42,562 nucleotides of DNA, from positions 1-42,562 of the forward strand of contig JAPPKD010000034.1 of the NCBI GenBank assembly GCA_028820215.1. The letters run 5' to 3'. Every line of letters begins with the position of its first letter. Position 1 is the first letter of the stretch. The position numbers and the translations under genes are program-made. A model generated the notes under the pieces. It saw only the letters and a program-made list of their open reading frames with translations. It had not been told where the DNA came from and searched no databases. Source of the DNA: Spirochaetaceae bacterium. GTDB taxonomy: Bacteria > Spirochaetota > Spirochaetia > SZUA-6 > Bin103. Below, in pieces: positions 18,782 through 27,697 of this stretch.

Positions 18782-18817
18782 CAACATTGCCACATTTGTG
18801 GTTCGGTTCCAATGTTG
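18782..18817 (-). promoter_or_regulatory. probable VapB operator, nested inverted repeats
   Basis: An outer perfect inverted repeat CAACATTG (18782-18789) and CAATGTTG (18810-18817) encloses an inner one, CCACA-TT-TGTGG (18790-18801). The site ends four bases before the antitoxin start codon. Ribbon-helix-helix antitoxins usually repress their own operon from such sites. Confidence 0.6.
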
Positions 18818-18833
18818 CGATGGATTCGGGCGA

Positions 18834-19607
18834 TCAGTAGGCGAGGAGGCCGCCGTCGGGGGTGAGGGTGGAGCCGGTGAAGAAGCGTCCCTCGTCGGAT
18901 GCCAGGAAGACGACCAGGGCGCCGACATCGGAAGGCGTACCGGGGCCGAGGGGCGTCGTGCGGGTGTAAGTGTAGGGGCTCTCAGGGCTTTCCATCAGGT
19001 CGATGATGGGTTGCACGGTCTCCGTCTTGATGAATCCGGGGGCGATACAGTTGACCTTGATGTCGTGGCGGGCGAGCTCCAGGGCCATGACCTTCGTCAG
19101 CCCGATCACCCCGGCCTTGGCGGCGCAGTAGGCGGCGGCGAACTCCTCGCCGATCAGGCCCATGACCGAGGAGATGTGGATGATCCGGCCCGTGCCGCGC
19201 TCGATCATGTGGCGCGCTGCCGCCTGGCTGGCCAGGAAGACGCCCTTGAGATTGGCGTCCAGGACGTCGTCCCAGAGATCCTCGCCCATCTCCATGAAGG
19301 AGCTGAACTTGGCCCTTCCGGAACGGCCGGCGTTGTTGACCAGGATGTCCAGTCCGCCGGTCCAGTCGAGCGCCGAGCGCACCAGCGCGTCGACCTGGGT
19401 GCGGTCGGTCACGTCGCTTCGCACCGCCAGGGCCTGTCCGCCGCTGCCGGCGATCGCGGCGGCCGCCTCCTGCGCCTTGTCGAGCCGCCGCTGGGCGATC
19501 ACCACCCGGGCGCCTTCGGAGGCCAGGCGCTCGCTGATGCCGCGGCCGATGCCCACGCCGCCGCCGGTCACGATCGCGGTCTTGCCGTCCAGCCGCTGCC
19601 CGCTCAT
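18834..19607 (-). CDS. short-chain dehydrogenase/reductase
   Basis: This is a 257-residue classical SDR. Seen are the cofactor motif TGGGVGIGRG (TGxxxGxG), NNAG at about 91-94, the catalytic Ser in HISSVMG, the Y-x3-K pair in YCAAKAG (about 160-164) and the PGFIKTE loop. It would oxidise or reduce a hydroxy or keto group with NAD(P); the substrate is not readable from sequence. It overlaps the SDR upstream by four bases (ATGA, 19604-19607), so both belong to the hydantoinase operon. Confidence 0.93.
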   Translation of the reverse strand: MSGQRLDGKTAIVTGGGVGIGRGISERLASEGARVVIAQRRLDKAQEAAAAIAGSGGQALAVRSDVTDRTQVDALVRSALDWTGGLDILVNNAGRSGRAKFSSFMEMGEDLWDDVLDANLKGVFLASQAAARHMIERGTGRIIHISSVMGLIGEEFAAAYCAAKAGVIGLTKVMALELARHDIKVNCIAPGFIKTETVQPIIDLMESPESPYTYTRTTPLGPGTPSDVGALVVFLASDEGRFFTGSTLTPDGGLLAY

Positions 19608-20386
19608 CTGGTCATGTAGCCGCCGTCGACGACGATGACGGCGCCGGTCACGTAGGACGACTCGTCGGAGGCCAGCCACAGGGCGGTCTGCGCCACCTCT
19701 TCCGCCGCGCCCACGCGGCCGAGCGCGGTGCGCTCGCGCCAGAAGCGCGCCACGAACGGGTCCTCGTAGGAGCCGTGGGTCATCGGCGTGTCGATGGAGC
19801 CGGGGCAGATGGCGTTGGCGCGCACCCGCTTCGGGCCCCAGGTGCTGGCGACGCTGCGGGTGAAGGTGATGACGCCTCCCTTGCTGGCCGCGTAGGCGTC
19901 GTAGATGTCCTTGCCGGCGCGCAGGGCGGAGATCGAGGAGACGTTGATGATCGAGCCGCCTCCCGCGGAGACCAGGTGGGGGATCGCGAACTTGCAGCCC
20001 AGGTACGCGCCCTTGAGGTTGACGGCGATGATGCGGTCCCAGACCTCCTCTTCCAGGTCCGGGGCCGGGCCGTCGTCGGGCAGCCAGACGCCGGCGTTGT
20101 TGTACAGGACGTGCAGCGCGCCGAACGTCCTCACCGCCGACTGCACGGCGGCCTCCACCTCCGCGGAGCGGGTGACGTCGACCACGGCGCCGAGCGCCGA
20201 CCCGCCGGCGGCGCGGATACACGCCACAGTGGCGTCGACCGCTGCCGCGTCGCGGTCGCCGGCCACGACGTGCGCACCCTCGGCGGCGAACAGCTCCGCG
20301 GCGCTCCGGCCCATGCCGCTGCCGGCGCCGGTGATCAGCGCGGTCCGGCCGGCCAGCCGGCCGCCGGCTCGGGGCGGGTCCGCCAT
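19604..20386 (-). CDS. short-chain dehydrogenase/reductase
   Basis: The product is 260 residues and is a classical SDR distinct from its neighbour. It has TGAGSGMGR for the cofactor, YNNAGVW, NVSSISAL with the catalytic Ser, YAASKGG with Tyr and Lys, and the C-terminal VDGGY. Its ATG overlaps the last base of the hydantoinase stop. Translation coupled to a hydantoinase suggests a role in breakdown of a cyclic amide, lactam or related compound, but this is inference. Confidence 0.93.
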   Translation of the reverse strand: MADPPRAGGRLAGRTALITGAGSGMGRSAAELFAAEGAHVVAGDRDAAAVDATVACIRAAGGSALGAVVDVTRSAEVEAAVQSAVRTFGALHVLYNNAGVWLPDDGPAPDLEEEVWDRIIAVNLKGAYLGCKFAIPHLVSAGGGSIINVSSISALRAGKDIYDAYAASKGGVITFTRSVASTWGPKRVRANAICPGSIDTPMTHGSYEDPFVARFWRERTALGRVGAAEEVAQTALWLASDESSYVTGAVIVVDGGYMTR

Positions 20387-23300
20387 CAGCCCGCTCCCTG
20401 CCGGTCCGCGGCCCGCAGGCGCGCGGTCTCCGTCTCATCGACCGCGGGCAACCCGTCGGGCCCCATGCGGATCGCCACGCCATACTCGTGCGCCGCGGCC
20501 TCGGCCGACACGAACGCTTCGCGTACGTCGGCGAGCACCAGCTCGGCGTCCCGCTCGGACGGGTCCCCGTAGCCGGCGCCGCCGGCGGAATCGATGCGGA
20601 TCCGGTCGCCCTCCCGCACCGCGACGTCCGCGAACTTGGAGGGGCTGACGACGCCGAAAGCCTGCGGAAAGGTCAGGAGCTTGCGCTCGCCGGCTCGCCG
20701 CACCCACACGCCGCTCAAGCCGCCGGTGGCGCCGCCGAACAGGCCCAGGGCGCCGTTCTTCACGTGGTCCATCATCATGCTCACCGTGACGTCGCCACCG
20801 GTCACCAACAGGTCGCGACGGGTGCCGAGGCCGCCTCGCCTGCGCCCGGCGCCGCCGGAGTCGCGGTTCAGGCCGTAGGAGAGCACCCGGAACGGGAACA
20901 GGGTCTCGAAGATCTCCACCGGCGTGTTGCGGCAGTTGCCGTGGATGTGGTTCTGGGCGCTGTTGCCGTCGGTGGCCGCGCGTCCGCCCCAGCCGCTCGC
21001 CTCGAAGTGGTAGTGGGCGTAGTACTCGCCGGTGCCGGGGTGGACGCCGCCGAAGAGGAAGTTGCAGGAGGTGGCGCCCTCGGAGGCCATGGTCCGTTCC
21101 GGGACGGCCGCGGCCAGCGCGCGCAGGATCACGCCGACGATGCGCGGCTGGGTCTCGGTGTTGCCGCCCACCGACGGGCCCGGGTAGCGCACGTTCACGA
21201 TCGAGCCGGGCGGCGCGATGATCGTGATCGGCCGGTAGCAGCCGGCGTTGCGCGGGATGTGGGTGCCGGTGATCTGCAGCACGGCGTTGTAGGTGGCCGA
21301 GGCGGTGACGCCGAAGGTGGCGTTGATCGGGCCGCGCGCCTGCGGGTCGGAGCGGGTGAAGTCGACCAGGACGCCGCCGTCGCGCACCACGACGGTGACG
21401 CGGATGACGTACGGGTCGTCGGTGATGCCGTCGTCCTCCAGGACTTCCTCGGCCTCGTACTCGCCGTCGGGGATGGCGGCGATCTCGGCACGCATCAGGC
21501 GCTCCGAGTAGGCGATGAGCTGGCGGGTCGCGGCCAGCACGGCGGCGGCGCCGTAGCGGGCGAACAGCTCATGGCAGCGCCGTTCGCCCACGTTCAGGGC
21601 GCCCAGCATGGCGTGGAAGTCGCCCCAGGTGGCGCGCGGCGTGCGGTGGTTGGCCATGACGATGCGCCAGATGTCGCGGTTGTGCTCGCCGCGGCTCATG
21701 AGCTTCACGGGGGGCAGGCGCAGCCCTTCCTGGAACACCTCGGTGGCGTTGCTGGCGAACGAGCCGACCACCATGGCGCCGATCTCGGCGACGTGGCCGA
21801 TGACCGCCACGAACAGGCGGAGCTCCTCGCCGTCGAACACGGGCTTCAAGAGCAGGTGCTCGGGCAGGTGGCAGCCGGCGCGGTAGGGGTCGTTGTGGAT
21901 GACCACGTCGCCGGGGGCGAAGTTCCCGGCGCCGATCTCGCGGACCGTCCAGCGCACCGTGTGCGTCATCGCGCCGAGCTGCGCCGGGCAGAACTCGCCC
22001 TGGCCGACCAGCTCCGCTTCGGCGTCGAAGACCGCACACGAGAAGTCCTTGGACTCGCTGAAGATGGGCGAGTAGGCCGCCTGCATCATGGCGGTGCCCA
22101 TCTCGCGCGTGATGTTGACCATGCGGTTGTCGATGATGGCCAGGGTGACCGGATCGAGCGCCCCAAAACCGTCGCCTGCGGCTCCGCTTTTGGCCCATCC
22201 CCCCCTTTCCGCTTCGGAGTCTCTCGGATGTGGCGCTGAAGCGCCAATCCGAGAGGCTCCTTGCGCGGCTGCTTCGGCGGCGGTGCCGGCAGCGCCCGCG
22301 GTGGACGCCGCTGCCTCGCCTTCCGGCAGCGCCACGCGGAAGATGCCGTTGGGCAGCACCGACAGGGCGTGGCCGGCCGGGACCAGCGTCGTCGAGTCCA
22401 GTTCCTCGACGATCAGCGGGCCCGTCAGGGCGCAGCCGGCCGGCACCGTGTCACGCCGGTAGACGGGACAGGCGGGATGGGCGCTGGCGCCGATCCGCAC
22501 CGCGTGGCGCGCGCGTGGCTCCGGCGGCGAACCCGGCGCCAGCTCGGGCAGGGCGGGTGTGGCGGTGGCGCCGAGCGCGGTGACGTTGAAGTGGATGATC
22601 TCCACCACCTCGCCGGGGAAGTGGTGGCCGTAGAAGCGGCGGTGCGCCTCGCCGAAGTCGTCGAGCAGGGCATTGAGGGCATCGTCGTCGACCGGTCCCG
22701 GGGGGACGGGCACGTCCTGCTCGTAGTTCTGGCCGGCGTAGCGCATGCTGATCGAGCGCTGCACGACCGGCTGGCCCGCGCATCCCTGCTCATGCGCCTC
22801 CGCCACCGCCTCGCGTTGCAGGCGCTTCAGGGTGGCGTCGATCTCGGCGGCCTCCGCCAGGTCCGACCGATGGAAGCGTGTCGCGCGCCTGTCCACGCGG
22901 ACATCGGCGGCCAGCGCCCCGAACGCGGAAGTGAGTCCCGGGTGCGGAGGTACGATCATCTCTCGCATCCCGAGAGCCGCGGCCACCGCCGCGCCGTGCA
23001 GGGGGCCGGCGCCACCGAAGGCGACCAGCGCGAAGCGGCGCGGGTCGATGCCGCGCTCAACGGTCAGGACGCGGATGGCGTCCGCCATCTGTTCGTTCAC
23101 GAGATCGACGATCGCCGTAGCGGTCTCTTCCATGCTCATGTCCAGCGCGCCACCCAGCTCTTCCATCGCGTGACGGGCGGCCGCGGCATCGAGCCGCATC
23201 TCGCCGCCCAGAAAGGAGCCGGGATCGATCCGGCCGAGCACCAGGTTGGCGTCGGTGACGGTCACCTGCTCGCCGCCTTGGCCATAGCAGACCGGGCCCG

Positions 23301-24378
23301 GCGTCGCGCCGGCGCTCTGCGGCCCCACCCGCAGCATGCCGCCCGCATCGATCCAGGCGATCGAGCCGCCGCCGGCGCCGACGGTGCGCAGGTCGACGCT
23401 GGGCGCCGACACGGGCAGGCTGAAGTCCACCTCGTAGCCGGTCGTGTAGGAGATCTGCCCGCCGAGCACCAGGGCCACGTCGGTGCTGGTGCCGCCCATG
23501 TCGAAGGTGATCAGGTCGCGGCGGCCGGCCTGCTCTCCGAAGTAGCGTCCGCCGATCACGCCGCCGGCCAGTCCGGACAGCATGGTGTGGGCCGGCAACT
23601 CCCTGGCCGCGGCCGCTGCCACCTGTCCGCCGTTGGACTTCATGATGGTGAGGGCGCCGTCGAAGCGGCGCTCGCCCAGGCCCTGCTCCAGCTCCTCGAT
23701 CCAGCCCGACATGCGCGGTCTGAGGTAGGCGTCCAGGATGGCGGTGCTGCCGCGCTCGTACTCGCGCCACATCGGCGCGATGGCGCAGGCGGCCGAGACC
23801 GGCAGTTCGGGGAAGCGGCGGCGGAGGAACTCGGCCAGCCGCCGCTCGTGCTCGGGGTTCACGTAGGAAAACAGCAGGTTCACCGCCAGCGCCGCGCCGC
23901 GCGCGGGCGCCCCGCCATGCTCGGCGAGCCGCTCCGCGACCAGGCCGGCGACGCGCTCCAGCTCGCCGCCGGTCAATTCCGCGAGCACCTCGCCGCCGGC
24001 CGCCACCCGCTCGCGCACGCCGATGCAATCGCGGCGCGCGACGAACGGCACCGGCTTCTGCCACTGCAGGTCGTACGGGTCTTTCTTGTCGATCCGCTGG
24101 ATGAACGGCACGTCCTGGAAGCCGTCCGTGGTCAGGTAGAGCACGCGGGCGCCGCGCCGCTCCAGCACGGCGTTGATGCCGAGCGTGGTGCCAAGCACCA
24201 GCAGCGACAGCTCCTCGGCCGGAACGCCGGAGCGCGCGAGCGCGTCGAACACGGCGCGGCCCGGCTGCGCCGGCGTCGAGGGCACCTTGGCGATGTGCAG
24301 CAGGCCGCGGCCGTCCGTGTCGACCGCGACCAGGTCGGTGAAGGTACCGCCGGTATCGATGCCCATGCGATACGCCAT
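20386..24378 (-). CDS. fused HyuA-HyuB N-methylhydantoinase/5-oxoprolinase-like enzyme
   Basis: This 1330-residue protein joins the A subunit (about 1-690) and B subunit (about 745-1330) of ATP-dependent hydantoinases, as in 5-oxoprolinase. The A half has MGIDTGGTFTDLVAV, LGTTLGINAVLERR, the phosphate motif DMGGTSTDVALVLGG and AFGGAGPLHG. The B half begins LDPVTLAIIDNRMVNITREM and has SKDFSCAVFD and GDVVIHNDPYRAGCHLPEH. It would open a cyclic amide at the cost of ATP; hydantoin, oxoproline and other substrates are all possible. The linker (about 695-745) is Ala/Gly-rich and contains a DNA palindrome. The start is the ATG at 24378 behind GGAGGAG. Confidence 0.93.
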   Translation of the reverse strand: MAYRMGIDTGGTFTDLVAVDTDGRGLLHIAKVPSTPAQPGRAVFDALARSGVPAEELSLLVLGTTLGINAVLERRGARVLYLTTDGFQDVPFIQRIDKKDPYDLQWQKPVPFVARRDCIGVRERVAAGGEVLAELTGGELERVAGLVAERLAEHGGAPARGAALAVNLLFSYVNPEHERRLAEFLRRRFPELPVSAACAIAPMWREYERGSTAILDAYLRPRMSGWIEELEQGLGERRFDGALTIMKSNGGQVAAAAARELPAHTMLSGLAGGVIGGRYFGEQAGRRDLITFDMGGTSTDVALVLGGQISYTTGYEVDFSLPVSAPSVDLRTVGAGGGSIAWIDAGGMLRVGPQSAGATPGPVCYGQGGEQVTVTDANLVLGRIDPGSFLGGEMRLDAAAARHAMEELGGALDMSMEETATAIVDLVNEQMADAIRVLTVERGIDPRRFALVAFGGAGPLHGAAVAAALGMREMIVPPHPGLTSAFGALAADVRVDRRATRFHRSDLAEAAEIDATLKRLQREAVAEAHEQGCAGQPVVQRSISMRYAGQNYEQDVPVPPGPVDDDALNALLDDFGEAHRRFYGHHFPGEVVEIIHFNVTALGATATPALPELAPGSPPEPRARHAVRIGASAHPACPVYRRDTVPAGCALTGPLIVEELDSTTLVPAGHALSVLPNGIFRVALPEGEAAASTAGAAGTAAEAAAQGASRIGASAPHPRDSEAERGGWAKSGAAGDGFGALDPVTLAIIDNRMVNITREMGTAMMQAAYSPIFSESKDFSCAVFDAEAELVGQGEFCPAQLGAMTHTVRWTVREIGAGNFAPGDVVIHNDPYRAGCHLPEHLLLKPVFDGEELRLFVAVIGHVAEIGAMVVGSFASNATEVFQEGLRLPPVKLMSRGEHNRDIWRIVMANHRTPRATWGDFHAMLGALNVGERRCHELFARYGAAAVLAATRQLIAYSERLMRAEIAAIPDGEYEAEEVLEDDGITDDPYVIRVTVVVRDGGVLVDFTRSDPQARGPINATFGVTASATYNAVLQITGTHIPRNAGCYRPITIIAPPGSIVNVRYPGPSVGGNTETQPRIVGVILRALAAAVPERTMASEGATSCNFLFGGVHPGTGEYYAHYHFEASGWGGRAATDGNSAQNHIHGNCRNTPVEIFETLFPFRVLSYGLNRDSGGAGRRRGGLGTRRDLLVTGGDVTVSMMMDHVKNGALGLFGGATGGLSGVWVRRAGERKLLTFPQAFGVVSPSKFADVAVREGDRIRIDSAGGAGYGDPSERDAELVLADVREAFVSAEAAAHEYGVAIRMGPDGLPAVDETETARLRAADRQGAG
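22163..22260. repeat. palindromic element inside the hydantoinase linker
   Basis: A near-perfect inverted repeat spans 22216-22260: left arm GGAGTCTCTCGGAT then GTGGCGC, loop TGAA, right arm GCGCCAATCCGAGAGGCTCC. There is only one mismatch and one extra base in about 20. A second, smaller one (CCAAAA 22163-22168, TTTTGG 22188-22193) lies beside it. Such structure is usual between genes, not inside them. It encodes part of the linker between the two halves of the fused enzyme. Confidence 0.75.
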
Positions 24379-24397
24379 CGCCCCGCTCCTCCGGCTC

Positions 24398-24622
24398 CTA
24401 CGTGCGCTCGGGAGGCGGATTCCCGATCCGCCCGTACCGCGGCACCCAGTAGGTGGCGTGGATGCGCTCGCAGGCGGGGCCGCAGAACCGCTTCACGCGC
24501 CCGCGCTCCTCTACCACCCAGACGCGGCCGGCGATCATCTGCCCGCAGAGCTCGCAGTGCACGATGTCGGTCGCGTACCACTCCGTGTCGAGCTGCCGCC
24601 AGCCGGTCACGGGGGCATCCAT
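24398..24622 (-). CDS. small TRASH-like zinc-finger protein
   Basis: The product is 74 residues from ATG 24622. It carries CELC (C-x2-C) and, about 20 residues on, FCGPAC (C-x3-C). This resembles the treble-clef TRASH arrangement that binds a metal ion. The rest (WRQLDTEWYATDIVH, ATYWVPRYGRIG) is unrecognised. It lies 19 bases upstream of the hydantoinase gene on the same strand and may be co-transcribed with it. No Shine-Dalgarno site precedes the ATG. Longer frames reach back to 24844 but cross the divergent lipoprotein gene, so I rejected them. Confidence 0.7.
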   Translation of the reverse strand: MDAPVTGWRQLDTEWYATDIVHCELCGQMIAGRVWVVEERGRVKRFCGPACERIHATYWVPRYGRIGNPPPERT

Positions 24623-24631
24623 ATCGCGAGC

Positions 24632-24663
24632 ATTATGACCACGTTCTCTCCGGATGGTAGTCT
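24632..24663. promoter_or_regulatory. divergent promoter region
   Basis: The 49 bases between two divergent genes hold, on the plus strand, ATGACC (24635-24640), 17 bases and TAGTCT (24658-24663), eight bases before the GTG at 24672. On the minus strand a CATAAT box (24632-24637) lies nine bases before the ATG at 24622. Both transcripts would be nearly leaderless. The matches are moderate. Confidence 0.4.
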
Positions 24664-24671
24664 GACCCGTC

Positions 24672-25022
24672 GTGGCGCGGTGGATGGCGCGGTGGCTGCC
24701 GGTTCTCGCCGGCCTGTCGCTGGTCGTGTCGGCGTGCTCCAACCCGCTGATCGGCACGTGGTCGGGAAGTTGCGCCGCTCGGGACGGAGACGCCACCGCG
24801 GAGATCAGCCTCACGTTCAGGGACGACAAGGTCACCGTGTCCACGGAGGGGAACGTGTCCAGCGGGACGTATCAACGGAAGGGAGACCGGCTGACGCTGG
24901 AGGTGGACTCCTGGTCCGGCTCCGCACGCTTCGAGCAGGTCCGCTCGGAGCTGACGCTGGAGTACGAGGACGCTCCCGCGTTCACCTGTACCCTGAACCG
25001 CGTGAAGGCGTTCAGCCTATAG
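24672..25022 (+). CDS. small lipoprotein
   Basis: The product is 116 residues with a lipoprotein signal (LPVLAGLSLVVSAC) and then a short beta-rich domain beginning NPLIGTWSGSC. The pattern 'G-TW-G' followed by alternating strands (EISLTFRDDKVTVSTE, GTYQRKGDRLTLEV) resembles small lipocalin-like or copper-resistance-like domains, but I cannot name the family. The start may be GTG 24672 or the in-frame ATG 24684. The FGE/sialidase gene begins 16 bases after the stop with its own AGGAGG site, so the two may be co-transcribed. Confidence 0.75.
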   Translation: MARWMARWLPVLAGLSLVVSACSNPLIGTWSGSCAARDGDATAEISLTFRDDKVTVSTEGNVSSGTYQRKGDRLTLEVDSWSGSARFEQVRSELTLEYEDAPAFTCTLNRVKAFSL

Positions 25023-25038
25023 GTGTCTAGGAGGTCCC

Positions 25039-26946
25039 ATGCAGCCGGCCCCGCACTTCGTCAACACGCTCGGACTGAAGATGATCCGCGTCGGCGCCGC
25101 CGCGTTCGACGCGTGGACCCCGTCGTTCGCCGACGCCGAGACCGCCTCGGTCGAGGTGTCCGGCGGCCTGGAACGGCCGCCGCTGCCGCACCGGGTGGAG
25201 CTCCCCGGCGACTTCTACCTGGCGCAGGTGCCGGTGACCAATGGCCTCTATCGCCGCTTCGTGGCGGAGACCGGCCACCGCACGCCGGGCGGCGAGCTCT
25301 TCGACATCGACCGCGTGAAGACGGGCAGGGGCTTCTCCGGCGTAATCCAGGTCAGCGAGGGGGTCGAGGCCTGGGAGCGCGACGGCTTCACGTCCGACGA
25401 GCAGCCGGTCGCCGGCGTCAACTACATGGACGCGGTCGCGTTCTGCGCGTGGCTTTCGGCGGCAGAGGGACGCACCTACCGCCTGCCCGAGGTCTACGAG
25501 TGGGAGTACGCCTGCCGCGCGGGCACCGACACCCTGTTCTGGTGGGGCGACCGGCCGGATCCGCGCTTCATGAACTACGCGGTGTCGCGCATCGGCCATC
25601 CGACGCCGGTCGGCTTCTATCCGCCGAACCCGTGGGAGTTCCACGACCTGCACGGCAACGTGGCCGAGTGCTGCGAGCAGATCGGCCGGCCCGGCGGCGT
25701 GCAGAAGGGCGCCGCCTGGAACTACCCGGCCACGCTCACCGGCGCCGACATCTATGTCGACGTGCGCGGCACCTTCATGCCGCACATGCCGATCACCCGC
25801 CGCACCCTGGAGATCGGCTTCCGCATCTGCTGCGACGCCGGTGAGGTGCCGGCGCCGGGCAGCGCGGAGGGCAGGCCGATCGTGCTGGCGGGAGGTGCCG
25901 GACCGGAGCTGTCCCCACTTTCGATCACGCTCGGAGAGACGCTCGACTTCGGCACAACCGGCACGCAGATCCACTCGTTCCTGGTGACCCGGTCCGGCCG
26001 CTGGCTGATGAACGACCGCCGCTCCGACGACCGCGGCGCCACCTGGGAGCCGTGCACGATGCTGGCGTTCAACGCCCTGCAGCTCCGCGACGGCACGATC
26101 ATCCAATGCACGGGCCCCGGCGCGCGCTCCTCCGGCTGGGACTTCGAGGGCATGTCCGGCGGCTTCGGGACGATGCGGGTCACCGTCTCGACCGACGACT
26201 GGCAGACGGTCAGCACCTTCGACGCGCCGATCGAGATCCCCCTGGGGGTGCAGTTCGGCTCGGACGCCGCCATGGTGGAGCTGGAGGACGGTACGCTGCT
26301 GATGGGCCTGTACGGCTGGATGGACGGCGACCAGGTGCGCGAGGACAACCCTATGTTCCCGATCGTCGACGGCGCCTACAAGACGCGCGTGATCGCCGTC
26401 GTGTCGGAGGATCGCGGGCGCAGTTGGCGGTACCGGGCGACGATCTGCAACCACCCGGAGATGGGGCGCGAGGGCGCCAACGAGACCACCATCATCGCGC
26501 TGCCGTCAGGCGACCTGTTCGCGGCCATGCGCACCGGACTGCACGGCTACCGCGACCGCCACGGGCGCGAGCATCTGGACGAGCCGCTGCTGTGCGCCTG
26601 GTCGCGCTGCGACGGGCGAAGCTGGAGCGAGCCGTCGCGGATCCACGTGCGCGACCGGCTGGTCACCGGCATCTGGCCGCGGTCGGTGCTCACGTCCCAG
26701 GGGGTGCTGGCGGTGCTGCGCTCGCGCCCCGACGGCAGTGTCATCTTCAGCCCGGACGGCACCGGCACGGTGTGGACGGAAGAGGTCGTCTACCGGACGG
26801 AACGGGGCGGCGGCAGCATGGACGGCATGGCGATGATCGGGCCGGACACGCTGCTGGCGGTGTACGTGGACGAGATCACCGTGCAGGGCGGCGAGCGGAT
26901 CGGCCACGTCAGCGCGCTGCCGATCACGGTGCGCAAGAAGGGCTGA
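25039..26946 (+). CDS. FGE-sulfatase-like domain fused to a sialidase-type beta-propeller
   Basis: The product is 635 residues. Residues 1-268 have the formylglycine-generating-enzyme fold: VPVTNGLYRRFVAETGH, the PVAGVNYMDAVAFCAWLS block, YRLPEVYEWEYACRAG, FHDLHGNVAE and GFRICCD. The cysteine pair used by true FGE is not at its usual place (QKGAAWNYP where GGS-type and Cys residues are expected), so enzyme activity on sulfatases is doubtful. Residues about 285-635 are a sialidase-like propeller with Asp boxes SDDRGATW and SEDRGRSW. No signal peptide is visible. The start follows AGGAGG by four bases. A paralogue of exactly the same length lies at 36835-38742. Confidence 0.88.
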   Translation: MQPAPHFVNTLGLKMIRVGAAAFDAWTPSFADAETASVEVSGGLERPPLPHRVELPGDFYLAQVPVTNGLYRRFVAETGHRTPGGELFDIDRVKTGRGFSGVIQVSEGVEAWERDGFTSDEQPVAGVNYMDAVAFCAWLSAAEGRTYRLPEVYEWEYACRAGTDTLFWWGDRPDPRFMNYAVSRIGHPTPVGFYPPNPWEFHDLHGNVAECCEQIGRPGGVQKGAAWNYPATLTGADIYVDVRGTFMPHMPITRRTLEIGFRICCDAGEVPAPGSAEGRPIVLAGGAGPELSPLSITLGETLDFGTTGTQIHSFLVTRSGRWLMNDRRSDDRGATWEPCTMLAFNALQLRDGTIIQCTGPGARSSGWDFEGMSGGFGTMRVTVSTDDWQTVSTFDAPIEIPLGVQFGSDAAMVELEDGTLLMGLYGWMDGDQVREDNPMFPIVDGAYKTRVIAVVSEDRGRSWRYRATICNHPEMGREGANETTIIALPSGDLFAAMRTGLHGYRDRHGREHLDEPLLCAWSRCDGRSWSEPSRIHVRDRLVTGIWPRSVLTSQGVLAVLRSRPDGSVIFSPDGTGTVWTEEVVYRTERGGGSMDGMAMIGPDTLLAVYVDEITVQGGERIGHVSALPITVRKKG

Positions 26947-27046
26947 CGGCTGGCACCCGACCGGAACGTACGGTAACGTCAGGCGTTGCGGTCGAGTCGA
27001 GGGAAGCCGCAGCCCCGGGTCTCTATCGCTCCAGGAGGATGAAGAA

Positions 27047-27697
27047 GTGGCTGACAACGCGTCCCAGGCGTATCCGGCGCGGCTCTCGGTGGCGTACCCC
27101 GACGGCTCGAGGGACCGGCTCTCGGTATTGGTGCGGATCCTTCTTGCCATACCGATCCTGATCATCGGCGCCCTCGTGACCGGATCCTCCCAGACCGGCC
27201 AAGCGGACGCCGGCTGGGACTTCGGCCGGACCGAGGCGCTGGTGGGCGCGATCGGGTTGTTTCTGGCCACGGCGCTGATGATCCTGTTTCGCCAGAAGTA
27301 CCCGCGCTGGTGGTTCGACTGGAACCTGGAGGTGGCGCGGTTCACCACCCGGATCAACGCTTTCCTTCTCTTGCTGAGAGACGACTATCCGTCCACCGAC
27401 GAGCGGCAGGCGGTGACGGTGGACATCGACTACCCGGATGCGAAGAACGATCTCAACCGCGTGTTGCCGCTGTTCAAGTGGTTCCTCGCCATCCCGCACT
27501 ACATCGTGCTGAGCGTGCTGGGTACGGTGAGCGTCGTGGTAGTCGTGCTCGGCTGGTTCGCCGTTCTGATCACGGGGAAGCTGCCGACGTGGATATTCCA
27601 GTACCTGGAGGGCCTCATGCGCTGGGGGCTCCGCGTCGCCGCCTACGCGTTCCTGCTGACGACTGACCGCTATCCGCCGTTCCGGCTGGGCGAGTAG
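27047..27697 (+). CDS. DUF4389 membrane protein
   Basis: The product is 216 residues with three or four membrane segments (LVRILLAIPILIIGALV, LVGAIGLFLATALMILF, IVLSVLGTVSVVVVVLG) and the DUF4389 motifs YPARLSVAYPDGSRDRLSV, KWFLAIPHYIVL, and LLTTDRYPPFRL at the C-terminus. The function of the family is unknown. The GTG start follows an AGGAGG site (27033-27038) by eight bases. A TACGGT box at 26969-26974 may be its -10 element. Confidence 0.85.
   Translation: MADNASQAYPARLSVAYPDGSRDRLSVLVRILLAIPILIIGALVTGSSQTGQADAGWDFGRTEALVGAIGLFLATALMILFRQKYPRWWFDWNLEVARFTTRINAFLLLLRDDYPSTDERQAVTVDIDYPDAKNDLNRVLPLFKWFLAIPHYIVLSVLGTVSVVVVVLGWFAVLITGKLPTWIFQYLEGLMRWGLRVAAYAFLLTTDRYPPFRLGE

Noticed and set aside
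18834..20483. A 549-codon minus-strand frame covering both SDR regions
   Set aside because: Only its last 257 codons are the SDR gene; the first half is the wrong frame of the second SDR.
22261..24660. A 799-codon plus-strand frame opposite the hydantoinase gene
   Set aside because: High GC leaves antisense frames open; no domain is recognisable and the minus strand encodes a complete enzyme.
25039..25842. Active formylglycine-generating enzyme or an EgtB-type enzyme
   Set aside because: The fold matches, but the FGE cysteines are not at their place and the EgtB iron-binding histidine pattern was not seen.
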